A stretch of 64,000 nt of DNA, taken from contig MNCI01017909.1 in the NCBI GenBank assembly GCA_015680685.1, forward strand, positions 1,353,369-1,417,368. The letters are read 5' to 3'. Positions within the stretch are counted from its first letter, which is position 1; every line of letters begins with the position of its first letter. Positions 1-11,781 of this stretch are shown piece by piece. Position numbers and translations under genes: made by a program. The notes beneath the pieces were generated by a model that was not told the origin of the DNA, did no database searches, and saw nothing but the letters and a program-made list of their open reading frames with translations. Source of the DNA: Gnetum montanum (taxonomy: Eukaryota > Streptophyta > Gnetopsida > Gnetales > Gnetaceae).

Positions 1-320
1 ACATTTATTTCATGAAACATTTTTGCAAGTGTTTAGATTCTTTTGGGTGTTTTCTATACAATGGAAGAGATTTATGTGATAATGGTTATGATCATTATGC
101 AATGGCTCTCTATAACTATATGTTTTTATGATATATCCTTCATACCAAATTTTGCTTCTTAGAAGATAACATTATTCTTAGAACTATAATCCTTGGTGCC
201 TTCATCCCCTTTTTGTTCATGTCCAAAAAGGGGGAGAAGTGCTTAGTAGCTTATGTATTTTGGTGTGATAAAGACTAATCCATTTTCTTACGTTTTGGAC
301 ATTACCAAAATGGGGGAGAT
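1..320 (+). mobile_element. 3' internal end of a Sirevirus-like Ty1/copia element, with polypurine tract
   Basis: This noncoding stretch holds two GGGGGAGA-type purine runs, at about 229-237 and 311-319. The second sits directly against a TG that opens the LTR at 321, which is the polypurine-tract/LTR junction expected at the 3' end of an LTR retrotransposon. Runs of this form ahead of a long LTR with a C-rich end are typical of Sirevirus/Maximus-type copia elements. The coding part lies left of the window. No open frame is credible here. Confidence 0.55.
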
Positions 321-1440
321 TGTTGACCTTTTGGTATGTCAAAACGTTAAGAAAAATGGAGCACAAGGATGTTTGTGTGTTTGTGTGGTTATTGTGATTA
401 TAGGACAAAATTGTGAACAAGGAATTCATAGAACATGTAGAAAAACTCACAAGAAAAGTACTTGAATTGGGGCAAAAAGGCATGTAAAAGCTTAAGAACA
501 TGGACACAAAACAAAGATTTCAAAGTACAAAGGGAGCTAAAGAAAGACATCTTCAAGAAATAGTGGACATCTTGGTAGAATTGAAGGAAACATAGGAGAA
601 GACATCTATAGAAAATGATAGATGTCTTTCTGAAGAGAAAGATGTCTTTCATAACAAGAAGAAATCTTTGCAAAATGAAGGTCATATGCTAAAAGACGTC
701 TCAGTCTTGGAGAAGATGTCTTTCCAAAATGAAGGTCCATTGTAGAAAGACATCTCAATTTTAGAGAAGACGTCTCCAATGACCATTAATTAGCCATTAC
801 ATGAATTCTAAGGTGATTTTGGAAACATATTGGCTATAAGAAGACTTCATTATCATTGGGAAATGAAGAATCATTATGTACTATCAATTGTATTCATCAA
901 GTAATCATTGTAATCATTTTTGTTCTTCATTGTACAATCCTTCGTGTATTGTAATTGGTCAAAGTGAGCTATACTTCAAAGTGCAAGGATCAGCACACTT
1001 AGTTGCATTCTTTCCTTGTGATTGTTGTTCTCTTATGTTGCCTTGCAAGGTTGATGTACTTCTTGCAAGAAGTCATCTTGCTTGAGTTTGTTAGGATCCT
1101 AGGGGATTAAGTGTTGGTGTAGCACCACAAGACTCCAAAGTGGAGCTCAAGTTGTAAAGGTTGTGGGATCCTAGAAACCACTTTCTAAGCTTATCACGAC
1201 CTTGCACGGTTGAGTGAATTTGTAGCAATAAATCACTCCATTGTGGAGCTTAAAGCTTGTACAAGATGTGGTATCCTTCAAACCACATTTGAGAGCAACA
1301 AAGTCTAGAGGTATGCTTGCGAACTACCCTCCAAGTGTGGACTACCCAAGTTGGGGAACCACGTTATTTTGGTGTGTTCTTTTCTTTGAAGAATTTTTAT
1401 TTGGAAAACTTATTCATCCCCCTCCCCCCTTCTAGGTTCA
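321..1440 (+). mobile_element. Sirevirus-like Ty1/copia LTR (3' LTR or solo-like remnant)
   Basis: The LTR opens TGTTGACC right after the polypurine tract and ends near TAGGTTCA, following a C-rich run at 1417-1430 that is typical of the 3' end of Sirevirus LTRs. It is about 1.1 kb long. Its first half carries a regular array of 8-bp palindromes (545-775, separate entry). The lineage call rests on polypurine form, LTR length and the C-rich terminus; no coding domain is in view, so another copia lineage is possible. Confidence 0.5.
545..775. repeat. Phased array of AGACGTCT-type palindromes in the LTR
   Basis: Ten copies of an 8-bp palindrome start at 545, 565, 600, 620, 640, 660, 694, 714, 748 and 768. 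Spacings are 20, 35, 20, 20, 20, 34, 20, 34 and 20. Two copies are AGACGTCT; seven differ at one or two positions as AGACATCT, AGATGTCT or GGACATCT; the one at 660 is more decayed (AGAAATCT). The CA and TG variants are what loss of methylated C at the central CpG would give. The array is partly a 54-bp tandem repeat. GACGTC is a known plant bZIP target (C-box), so an enhancer role is a fair inference. Confidence 0.8.
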
Positions 1441-1640
1441 ATGATCCTCGAAGTTCACTAGTAATTAACCAAAGAATTAAGGATAGTGGTGAATCTGGAT
1501 TAATTTCAAATTACTAAATATAATAATATTTAAGGGTCATTTCTCATTTTCATTTTTTAATCAAATTCTTGACACAATTGAACGTCATATGTACTATAAT
1601 TTTTTAGATGGTTATAGTGGCTATAATTAAATCCAAATTT
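1441..1640. other. Unassigned spacer
   Basis: AT-rich DNA between the copia LTR and the first recognisable pol residues of element E. I see no gene or repeat here; it may be decayed RT sequence of element E. Confidence 0.4.
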
Positions 1641-3960
1641 CACCAAAGAACCAAGCCAAGACAACATTCACAAGTTCCTAGAGGATTTTTTTTATATAAA
1701 AATATTTGATTTGGCTTGTATGATATGCCTATTAGTTTTCAATGTCTAATATTAAGCATCTTCTAGAAGCATATTAGAAATGGTTTTGAAGTCTTCATGC
1801 ATGACTTTTCCACCCATGGATTTGACTTTGAATAGATCCTAGACCAACTCAAGTAAGTAGTAAAGAGGTGTGTGAAGATGAACCTAAATTTGAACTAGTA
1901 GAGGAGCCATATCATGATCTAGGAAGACATCATTTTGAGGCATAAGATTTCAAAGAGAGACATTGAAGTGGATCATAAGAATATCATGATCATCCAAGGA
2001 ATTACATAGAGATCTCAAATGTGAGGTTAATCCTTGGACATATAGGGTACTATTGGTGCTTCATTAAGAATTTTTTCAAGATTTCTAAACTACTAGTTGA
2101 GCTTACAAAAAATATGCATCCTTTATCCAAACCAATGTTTGCAAAAAGGAATCTAAGCTTTTCAAATAAATGCTTGTAGAGACTCTAATTCTACAAGAAG
2201 CCAATTGGTCTAGGTTTTTTCACATTATGACATACGCATTCAACTATGTCTTGGAAGGCATGCTTGTAAAGATGGATGTTCAAAAGCATCCATAATACAT
2301 CCATTTTGCATGTAGGAGAACCATTGATGCACAACTTAACTACACCATAATAGCAATAGAATTTATGATGGTGGTGCATGCTCTTAAGAAGTTTAGGTAC
2401 TATATGTTTACATATCCTATCTTTATGTACGTTGATCATAGATTGATTTAGTTCCTAGCAAACAAGTCAATGATGAATCCCAAATCATTTAGTGGTTGAT
2501 CTTGTAGGAGTTCAATATTACAATGATAGATAAGAATATTTTTAATAATTTTGTTGCAGATCATTTATCAAGACTTAGATACAAAAACAAGGTTAATGAA
2601 GAGTCTTTATAAAATCATTTTCTAGATGAACCCCTATTCACCAAGGCTATTCCATTCTTCTCATCTATAACCACTTAGTTTGTTGACCATCTCATATATT
2701 TACAAGAGCAAAACGTTCTTATTAACTAGGACAAATGCAAGACCTAGAATCTTATGCACCAATTCAAACACTTTATGAAGATAGAAAAAAATCTCTCTAG
2801 GATTTTTGTTTATGGCTTAGTGCATTGGTGTGTATCATACAAGAACTAGTTAAGAGTTCTTCAGGATTCACATGAAGAACCATGTGGTGGATACTACATG
2901 AGTAGAAGAATGGCTATCAAAATTCTCATGGTTGTTTATTTCTAACCAGCTCTCTTCTATGATGTACATCACTTTGTAAAATCCTATGAAAGATGCCAAT
3001 GTGATGGTGAAATATCAACAAGGTTTGAGAGACCACAATAGTGGATACAACCACTATAACCTTTTTATCACTAGGGAATTAACTTTATGGGTCTTATCAT
3101 CCTTTTTTCAAATGGTAATTCATACATTATTGTGATCAAGGATTATTACACAATGTGAACTAAAGAATTTATGATAACTAATTACGTTATAAAAATTATT
3201 GTAAAATTCTTTGAGCAATACATGGTAAGCAAGTTTAGAGTATCTCATGCACTTATATCTAATAATTAGACTTATTTTATAGGACTAACCTTCAAAACAT
3301 TGATGCAATGCTTAAAGGTAGAACATAACTTGACCTCATCATATTACCCTCAAGACAATGGATAAGCTAAAGTAAACAACTGGGAGATAACTAGAATACT
3401 AACATGCATGAGTAGCAAATATAGGAAAGATTAAAGTACCAAACTTAATGATGATCTATGAGCTTATAGATCGACATGAAAACTTCCTATCGATTACTCT
3501 CCTTATGAGATAGTAACTACCTAAACTGACTAACTGAGCTAAACTCTATACACTTAATACTATTTATGACTTAGTATTGGACCTCACATTAGTACAACAT
3601 GAGAGATTGATGACCCTAAACATGCCAAGTTAAAATAGAATGTTAGTTCTAATGCATAGTGAAGTCAAGAAAGTCTACAACAAACAAAGTCATGACCTCA
3701 AGATTAGACACTAAGACCTTCAACCAAGCAATAAGTTTCTTTAGTACAACCCAAATCATGTACATTAACAAATCAAATTTCAAATGCTTTGGAAATGACC
3801 ATACATAGTTCATACAATTTATAGGTATGGTGCCCTACAAATTTACCACCCATTGAACCCATAGAATCTTATCCTCATCAATATTTAGCAAATAAAGCTA
3901 TTTCATGAATCTTATAAGAACAATGTCTTAAATACTTCTAACAACACTATTATCAAATTG
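1641..3960 (+). pseudogene. pol: Element E: Ty3/gypsy pol remnant (RT, RNase H, integrase), Athila/Tat-like
   Basis: Broken polyprotein read across many stops and frameshifts. The reverse transcriptase active-site region at about 1783-1830 reads FEVFMHDFSTHGFDFE, matching the FMDDFS(V/T)YG block of Athila/Tat-type elements with one catalytic Asp changed to His. RNase H follows at about 2290-2580 (AQLNY, then HALKKFRYY and YPIFMYVDH). Integrase has the HHCC-type start near 2866-3000 (HEEPCGGYY, then C-X2-C), a core segment GINFMGLI near 3070 and the Glu-region block YYPQDNG near 3340. It lies upstream of ORF2 of the same element. RT is cut short at its left side. It is dead as a coding unit. 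Confidence 0.8.
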
Positions 3961-4009
3961 ATCTTTCACATTTCCTCCTTGAAACTCAATCATGGGATAG
4001 ATCTTTTAA

Positions 4010-4200
4010 TTTGAGCTTAGTACATTTTCATCATTTTGTTTTGAAATTTTTTTAGTAATTTCTTAAAATATTTTAATTTCTTAAGTATTTTGCAATTATT
4101 TTGTATTCTCTAATTTTTCATATATATTTTTAATAATTTTTCACTTTCTTCTATAATTTTACAATTTCTTTGAATCATTTTGGAAATTTCTATTAATAAA
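4010..4200 (+). other. T-rich tract after pol of element E
   Basis: A run dominated by T and short TTTT/ATTTT blocks follows the last integrase codons. The same kind of tract sits at the same place, just after the gag or pol stop, in elements A (28380-28500), B (11440-11550), D (55250-55360), G (21590-21760) and H (58540-58740). Confidence 0.6.
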
Positions 4201-4360
4201 ATTGTTAATTTTATATAGGAATTTAAATTTCTTATTAGAATTATGTTTTATGCTTTGTGCATAATAGAGACCTCAAAACATTAGTCCCTTAATTTCCATT
4301 CATATGAGGTCCCTGTCATAGGGATGATGTGATTCTTGTCACAATTGAAAACTAAAAGTA

Positions 4361-4432
4361 ACCCATGATCATCAAACCTTGAAGGAAGGAGGAAAGACCC
4401 ATGATCATCAAACCTTGAAGGAAGGAGGAAAG
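4361..4432. repeat. Perfect 36-bp tandem duplication
   Basis: Positions 4361-4396 and 4397-4432 are identical 36-bp units in the noncoding part of element E. It is a local duplication, with no sign of function. Confidence 0.9.
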
Positions 4433-5283
4433 ACCTAGATAGATGGATAAAGATATGGCATCAAGGGGATTTATTGATTCCTCTGTCTCTGTCTTAGGTA
4501 CTACTTTCCTTATGTTGCTTCATTACCACTTATGTTTTTTAAATTTTTTGAAAATTATTATTTGAAAATAATTGTTTCCTTATTATGTTACTAGATAAGC
4601 ATCAAACCCATATATGAAGGTAGTCATATGGCAAGTATAACTAATTAAAATAATTAATAAATAACTAAAGAAACCATTTTTGGATAACACTAGAAAGACA
4701 CGTGGAGCATGCCTAAAGATAGGCTACTTTCAAGAATCTCATGGTTCCTTGGACTGGAAAGATATGTAACCCATATTTAAAGGTACTCCTCTAATGAGAT
4801 TAGAATTGGTCATGTGACTTGAAAGACATGTAATCCATGCTTGAAGATGCTCATCTAACCACTAGCCAAGGTCCATATCACAAATTTTAATGATTAGTTA
4901 CTTATTTCTAACAATTCGAAAGTATGTTTTCTAATCTTTCCTTGTTGAGTGGTATTGGTTTTAACCTCATGACTAGTCAATCTCATGGTGGTGAACCCAT
5001 GATGACATAATGTGATGTCAGTACAAGTGGTATGAACTTGGTTCAGACTGCCAACAAATATATATAACTGATTATTTTAATCAAACTTTACACATAATTC
5101 ATTATAACCATGGTAAAATATCTAATGCTCCACTTCTACAATCCCTTTCTAACTTCATGATCATCTCACTATTGTGTTTATTTCTAAATTTTATGATTTT
5201 GTATAGCATAGTATAGTATTCTAACATCAATAGTTATGTGCGAGTGTAGTGAATCAAAGAAATGATGCACATTTAATTCCTTG

Positions 5284-5364
5284 AGTGCCAACAAACACTT
5301 ATATAAGAGGTTATACAAGAGCATAAGGAAAGGATCCTACATTGGGAAGGATCCAATTGTATAA
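5284..5364 (+). other. Conserved pseudoknot-capable RNA element, copy E
   Basis: Stem II pairs TTATACAA (5311-5318) with TTGTATAA (5357-5364), and G5310-C5365 extends it. Stem I pairs the middle of AGTGCC (5284-5289) with AGCATA (5320-5325) only partly (three Watson-Crick pairs and a G-U). This is the most decayed of five copies; spacing is as in the others (21 nt, then 37 nt). Confidence 0.55.
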
Positions 5365-5733
5365 CTATTATGAATCACATCCAGGTCCAATATGACATCC
5401 TCCAAAACATCATTGGTAGCTAATTTACATGTACGTCTTGTTATAACCTTTATTTATCTTCAAATTTGTGCTTCATTTTATTGAAGTCTTAATGATTCTT
5501 TCTAAATATTCCAATTTTTGGTTGATACAATAGGATTTTCATTATTTCTAATAATTTTATTCATAGGAAAAATTCATTCTCTAGTTTTAAAAGCTTCATG
5601 AAGCCTTGAAACACTCAAAACATAAGACAATAGTGAAATTTTAACGAAAAATATTGTTGTTAAAATCCTTGATGTTGTAGCTATGACATCATAGGGCCTA
5701 TGATGCCATTGCTATGATTTTTTTCATGTAAAC

Positions 5734-5751
5734 TTATATATATATATATAT
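5734..5751 (+). promoter_or_regulatory. AT repeat / TATA-like box upstream of ORF2 of element E
   Basis: Nine TA dinucleotides lie about 405-420 bp before the ORF2 start at 6156. Elements A, D and H have TATATATA about 500-550 bp before their ORF2. Just upstream (5666-5715) are ATGACATCAT-like palindromes that resemble the LTR promoter region of the same element. An internal promoter is an inference. Confidence 0.35.
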
Positions 5752-6155
5752 GCACATACCCTTAAACGTTTTTGCATTTCTTTCAAATGAGAGGGTTTTT
5801 TGCTATTTCAAGAGCTTAGATTCTTCCAAGCATTATAAATTCCAAACCATGAGCCCTATTAATGCAATTTTAAAATCCTTGAGCTTTTAGAGTTGAGATC
5901 TTTATCATGGAAAATCCTAAAAGAAGATTTTAAAAATTTTTCTAGCATCCACTTTAAAGCTCACCAAGATAATTAATGATATTTAATTAATAATCTAATG
6001 AACTGGTTAGCTTAAATATGAGAGAATAATATTTCATACTTACTTATTATTGATAATGTAATTTTTAGAAGCTTTGATTAACCTAAAGGATCAAGAAGTG
6101 TTAAAACCATAAAGGAAATGATAAAATACTAATGATTCATCCTTGGTGATTATAG

Positions 6156-8881
6156 ATGACATCAAAATATGTTCTTGAAATAAGAGGATCCTCATAGCCT
6201 AAGGAGAAAAGGTCATGTCAAAAACATTACAAAGACAAAGGACGAGGATGATGATAAGATGAACCATAATAGCCTCATGTAAAGAACCTAGAAAGAGAAT
6301 AATAAATTAATTAGCCTATGCTGCAAGAATAATAATTGTAGTATTCTACATAAGAAGAAGCCTTAACACCACCTACCTCTATAGCAAGAAGACAATTCAT
6401 AATCTCCAATACATGCATTGAGGCCATCAATTATAAATTCCTTATCACTAGAGTAATTGTGAAGCTTAACTTTAGACCATTTTTTATGTTTGTCTTATAG
6501 AAGATATGAGAAAAATTGCAATCCTCTCCATTCTAGACAACTTTATTAACTAATGGAGATTAGTATCTTAGGGAAGGTATCAATTTTGACCCAATAATCA
6601 AGAATATGTCATGATCAAGATTAAGGGAAGTACAATATCCTATGTTGTAGGTGCTATTGTTGCGATATTAGGATTACCTAAGATGGGTATAGAGACTTTT
6701 GTGATCTCCACATAGTCTAATCATAACACCAAAATTCTATGATTGGAAAGAGCCTATGAAGATAAGAAGAAGCAATACAAGGTCATGTCAATAGTGGAAA
6801 AAATCTATTTCAAGATAGGAACTTACCATATCTATCCCACTAAGCGTGTGAATAGGATATTAATCTATGCAACCAAGGGAAGCATTGTACTAAGTAAAAA
6901 TTACCCAACCAACATGACTCATCTTCTTTTCCTAGAGATCTAATTTTGATTTCAAGAGAAGTAGATTAACAAGCCCACACTTCCATTTTCATGCCTCATT
7001 AGAAAGCTCTGAAAGATAGCTAAGATACTGAATCACAAAAATGATGTAGTTAGAAGAGCTTTGAATGCATCATACTTAAAAGTAATAAAGCTTGTACCAG
7101 CAAAGAAAAATCAAGTAGAACCACTCCCAACACTAAATTTTCACAAAGCATACCTGCAATAAATCTTGAGCTCTAGCATCTAATAATGAGCCACTTGCAA
7201 GACATGTCACAAGCTATAAGCTTGAGGACTGAAGACTTTCAACAATGCTTAAGCACATGCTTAGATAAACTTGAAGTCTCTAGGCACCCAACATCAAGAC
7301 AAATTTTAGTGTAACCTCCAAGAAATATCTAGATCACACAAATTTCTAGGAATGCAAGTACATTCCAAGTCATCCTTACATTTGATGATGGAACCACAAT
7401 CTTGATCATGCCTCATAAAGGCTAGAAAGATGCAACCAAAGATTTTGTAGAATATGTAAGCACTACTTTAAATGTTACTATGGCTCCCATTACTGAGTTT
7501 ACTAGTTTCTAAGACATTCAGAAACTTGCAAGTATTGGAAGAGCTAGTGGATGAATGAGTGCAATTGAGCATGAAGATGTTTTAAATTGATTTCTACAAA
7601 CTAGTCCAACCATATAGGACATCTTCAAGATCCTCAAAAATGTTACAGTGATTCAATCTAAATTAATTTCAATCAAAGGGAAGCTAGTGCTCATCAAGAT
7701 CCAACTGCAACATACAGAATCAAAAGTCTAATAATTACAAGATGAGATTATCCAACTCAATGATCAATTACTAGACTTCGCTCAGTTCATGCCATTAAAG
7801 ACTCTTGGTGACTTCAAAATTGAGGAAGTTTAATGCTTAATCACCAAGCAACACCAATTAGAAATGGAATGAGATAAAAACACATGGTATGCATCTACTA
7901 TTGATGCTAAGGATTATTCCTTACAAAAAAACATCATTATATTAGATGAAGAGAACAAATGAATGATAACAAGAATAGGAGGTTGATGCAAATAGTAAAA
8001 GATCAAGAACAATTGGAAACTTAGTTAAGTTAACTTTGCAAATAATTTGTAAAGGAAAATGAAAATATCAAAAGGTTAACATGGAAGAACATGCATCTAT
8101 GCATGGCAAAGATCTGTAAATTATAACAAATATCCATAATTGAAATTGAAACCTAGAAAAATGATGTCACCAAACACCATATGTTTAAAAGATATTACAT
8201 GGAAAAGATGATTTCCAAAAGGATATTAGAGCAACTAAGGCTTACATCAATGCTACTTTGCACTAAATGGCTAATTCCTTCTAGAAAAAATTCTTGATGA
8301 ACTCATAGCAATATACTAGGAAAAAATCAAAACTAATAACATATAGCTAGAGAAGCTAATGCACTACATAAAGCTTACTAATCTTAGATATGATAATCTT
8401 ACCATGCTGATAGTTGGACAATCTAGGGCATAAGTAAAAAAGTAAGCTACAACTACATTTTTCATATTCAATAATGAAAACAAGTTATATGATGAGACTA
8501 AGAAGAAGCTGTAGGCAACATAAGCAAAGCTAGAAGTTCTCCAAGCATATATATTTGGCAACTTAATGTTTCTTATAATCTAGAAAAAAGATTAGTGGAA
8601 TACCAAGAGCTGAAAGAAAAAGTGATAGCATTTCAAATTGAATGTAAATTCTTTATTTCTTGGTTCATATAAGCAAATAAAATGTTCTCCAATCTACCAT
8701 ATTTGTGGAAGATCCCAACAATTTCCAACCTAGCTAATTTGGCTTAAATCATTAAGATCCATAAATAGATATCAAGAATTATCAATTGATCCTCAATCAT
8801 TTCCATATGGAGGATCAAGCTACCAATCCATCATAGGAGTAACCACATTAGGAAAAGCCACCATCACTTGGAACAATGTGA
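6156..8881 (+). pseudogene. Element E: ORF2, env-position protein with plant-transposon-like domain and coiled coil (broken)
   Basis: Decayed copy of the ORF2 seen in element H (47336-50125). The start is set by homology: ATG at 6156 directly follows a branch point (TACTAAT, 6127-6133) and AG at 6154-6155. Shared blocks include KLNFRPF near 6460, the region at about 6743-6940 (ERAYEDKKKQY, then EKIYFKIGTYHIYPTKRVNR) and a long charged, helix-prone middle. The end is placed at the TGA at 8879-8881, aligned with the MEE(P/S)PPLGT end of the other copies. The N-terminal half resembles the 'putative plant transposon protein' domain found in plant retroelement proteins. Many stops and some indels break it. 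Its function is unknown. Confidence 0.65.
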
Positions 8882-9109
8882 AGATCTACTATCAGAGTGT
8901 ATTTTAAGGACCTACATACTTGTTGATCTTTTAACATGTATCCAATCTTTTATCAATATATAAACCACTTAAATAAATAATGTGATATGGTAATCAAGTC
9001 AATTAGTTAGTCAATCAATTAGTTGGCTAACTCATATTCCAAATTTTATAACAAACTTTATCCAAATTTTGATTAACTTGAGGATGATATTTAGTCATTC
9101 TTGAAGATA

Positions 9110-9889
9110 TGATAAAGCATTTTCTGCAAGGGCCATGGCATCGTTGCAATGACATCATACCTACAATGTTGTACATAAACATATGACATCATAAGTATGG
9201 CACATCCAATGGTAGTAAATTCTATAAATACCATACACCTATTGCATTGAATGCATCTTCTAATCATAGTTGTAACCATATTCTTGCAATTTTTTTTTGG
9301 CCGCACTTAAAATTTATCACCGTGTACCCATAGCATGGATTCAAGTTAATTATATGAAGTCTTATTCAAGTGGATTACACTTAGATACCATCCATAAATG
9401 ATAAGAAGATCAAAATTGATTCCTATTCATTGTAGCACTTTGACATACCCTAAATCTACATTTAATACAATTTAATTTTCAATGCAACTTAGTTTAGTAT
9501 TTACTTTTTTTTTCATATTGATGAATTAATGGAATGAGTGTGCCAATTTTAATCATAAACATGTATTCACTTGGTAATCTTAGTAATGTAATTTCTTGGT
9601 TTTGCCTAGTAGCATAACACTTAGTAGTCCTAGTAGTGGGTATGTGAGTTCAAAACATGAACAAAAACCTAGGAATTGAACACTCATTGATCTCAAGCTA
9701 GACTAGATTTACTTCTTGTACTTAGCTTAGGATAAGCTATATTTTAATATTTTACTATTATTTCATCATGACCCAAAAAACATAAAGATCATATGTCTTA
9801 ATTGTACTTTATCATATGGACTAAGGGCTACATGAGTATAATTGGAAAGACAATGACTCACAATCAAATACTTATCTATCCAGTCATCA
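9110..9889 (+). mobile_element. Element E: 3' LTR (diverged)
   Basis: The start TGATAAAGC follows a decayed polypurine site. The upstream run (GAGGATGA...TTTAGTCATTC) aligns with the polypurine approach of elements A, D, G and H. The LTR has ATGACATCAT-like palindromes near 9146, a TATAAATA box at 9223-9230 and, further on, the TTGGTAAT...CTAGTAG blocks shared with the family. The end near GTCATCA (9889) is approximate. Confidence 0.55.
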
Positions 9890-9984
9890 CACTAGTCCAA
9901 TCTACAAATTATTCTCAATTCACTTGCCTATGCTTGTGATTTATATGGTTGGGTTTTGGGAATACTTGCCGCTCACTATGTAGA
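9890..9984. other. Unassigned spacer
   Basis: Short AT-rich stretch between the E LTR and the truncated lower LTR of element J. Nothing recognised. Confidence 0.4.
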
Positions 9985-10469
9985 TAGGATATAACTAGTA
10001 TTGGTTATGCATCTAGTGAAATGTAATATCTAGAAATAGCTTCTTTGGATTTGTTGTAACATCAGACTAGGTCCGTAAGAACTTCTTATATTTCAATAGT
10101 ATTTCTTCTTCCTCTAACAATGCTACAACTTTTATATTATTCTAGTGTCTTATACAATTCTAGGATTTTAACACACTTACAATGCTAGTAGATAATTCCT
10201 TATTCTTAGCATATTCTTAGTCTTACATGGGTTGGGCCACTTCAGCTCTTTCAATGATCTACTACTAAGATGATTTAGTTGTTCTTTGATAACTAATGAA
10301 CTACTACCTTAATTGTAGTATGCCCCTTACATATTGGTAGCTGCTTCTCTTTTGTGAATCCTTCTTATCAACTCATTATGCTTATTTCTTCAATCTTAAC
10401 CCTTAATGCTTCAACCCCTCTTTTGATGATGGGCATTGCTGAGACTTCATCTTCTCCTATCTTTACTAT
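9985..10469 (-). mobile_element. Element J: lower LTR, first part (split by element B)
   Basis: This segment and 15444-15699 together align with 17690-18437. Shared blocks include GTAAGAACTT near 10076, TTACATGGG(T/C)T near 10223 and ACTTCATCTTCTC at 10444-10456. Element B interrupts it with a 5-bp target duplication. The low-coordinate end is truncated relative to the upper LTR, which starts at 17449. No copia or gypsy coding was identified inside J, so its class is open. Confidence 0.55.
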
Positions 10470-10698
10470 TGATGAGTGGTGAGGTACCCCTACACTCAAC
10501 CATATGAAATGAGCATAGCACGCATGATCCAGTCGAACTCCGCAAACTAAATGCCTAAACGCCGCAAGGAACACTTGTGGTTAATTAATCGTTGTCTTCC
10601 CAAACTTACTTGTTGTTGTCACGGTGTATGGTTAAGTAAGTCTGAGGTATATGATTTTTTTTGTCTTTTCTGGTTTATCTCCTATGCTAAAGGGTGAC
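10470..10698 (-). mobile_element. Element B: truncated 3' LTR
   Basis: Matches 14534-14761 of the 5' LTR closely, from the terminal TGATGAGTGG (plus strand) to CTATGCTAAAG. The match stops at about 10698, where interior noncoding sequence begins (TTCGCATCAAT, cf. G at 20938 and D at 54655). The junction shares GTGA with both parents. Confidence 0.8.
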
Positions 10699-11366
10699 TT
10701 CGCATCAATACATTCTGTGAAACCATCCACTCGGATAACAAGGATGCATCTTCAAAGAGCCACCACCATTCCAACGAAACAAAGGAGACAATGGGAAGCA
10801 AGAAGGGCCTTAGTTAGAGGGAACACTTTTGGTTCCATAACCAGTGCTTGCAGCCCAAATTTTATTTCATCTAAGGGGTGTGCTTTGAATCCTCACTTTG
10901 GGGTTTTTTTTGTGGTTTTATATTTTTATGCGTGGGGACCACACCATGCAAAGACTTCTTATTTTTATTGTCTCAGCTTCCGAAGAATGGGGAACATCAG
11001 AATGGCAAGAAAACTCAAGAACAAAACATCCAAGCACCCAAGTGAATGACCAACACAAAAGAATCAAGTTCCTTTGAAGTCACACCCTTTGCAATCCTTG
11101 AGTCCTTCCTTAGTTTGAGAAATACCCAGTCACTGATTCGTTAAAGTTCTTATTAGAAGGGAACTGTACATTTCCAAGACAGGAGAAACCATAGAATTAG
11201 TGGATGGATGGATGAAGTGATCTCATTGCCTGCCATATCAAAAGAAACATACCTTAGTATCAACATTGTGACTTAAAGGTAAAGACCAAACATTAGCAAT
11301 CAATATGAAAATAGTTCATACCATCAACCTGAACACTTATTGGGTGACGAACTTACATGGTGGATA

Positions 11367-11437
<71 letters not shown>

Positions 11438-11777
11438 ATAGAAAAAGTATAATGATGGTGTAAAACAAAAAACAAGAAAAAGTTAAAGAAATTTGTAAAA
11501 CAAAAACGTTGTAAAACAAAAATGTGTAAAACAAAAATTGAAAAAGAACTGAGGGCCCCATATGATTAGCATAGGTGGCCATCTCCCCCATGACTGAGTT
11601 GTAAGGGAGAGATCCGAAATAATGAGCATCTATTTGAATTTCTAAGAAGTGCCCAACTTCTCCCAATTGATGATCTTAAGTTGAGGGGTGGAATTTGGTG
11701 ACGCTCACGTTCCAATGTATATATGCTTTCATTATTAGCATGATTTTCCTTAGTTCGTTCCATGCATATTTGTTTGC
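10699..11777 (-). other. Element B: noncoding interior with CA repeat and T-rich tract
   Basis: Aligns with the noncoding interior of G (20935-21780) and D (54655-55360): it includes the block AAGTTCCTTTGAAGTCACACCC at about 11066-11087, the ATGGATGAAGTGATCTCA block near 11205, the A-rich (T-rich in sense) tract at 11440-11550 and the gag/pol-end proximal part. The pseudoknot element, TATA box and ORF2 are absent here because of the deletion. Confidence 0.55.
11378..11435. repeat. (CA)n microsatellite, about 29 units
   Basis: Uninterrupted CA dinucleotide run of 58 bp, preceded by GCATGCGCG. It grew inside element B; the other family members have no such run at this place. Confidence 0.98.
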
Positions 11778-11781
11778 TCCT

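Larger units (their letters stand above)
3961..6155 (+). other. Element E: long noncoding region between pol and ORF2
   Basis: No credible reading frame in about 2.2 kb. It holds, in order, a T-rich tract, a GGCATCAAGGGGATT-like block near 4456, three copies of a short CATG-containing motif (near 4690, 4755 and 4820), the pseudoknot-capable element at 5284-5364, an AT repeat box at 5734-5751 and a branch point plus 3' splice site ending at 6155. The order matches elements A, D and H. Confidence 0.6.

Noticed and set aside
545-775. Regularly spaced repeats as a CRISPR array
   Set aside because: Units are 8-bp palindromes inside a plant LTR, with no conserved repeat of CRISPR length and no cas genes.
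11337-11666. 109-residue frame with a run of Cys-Val
   Set aside because: It is a translation of the CA microsatellite.
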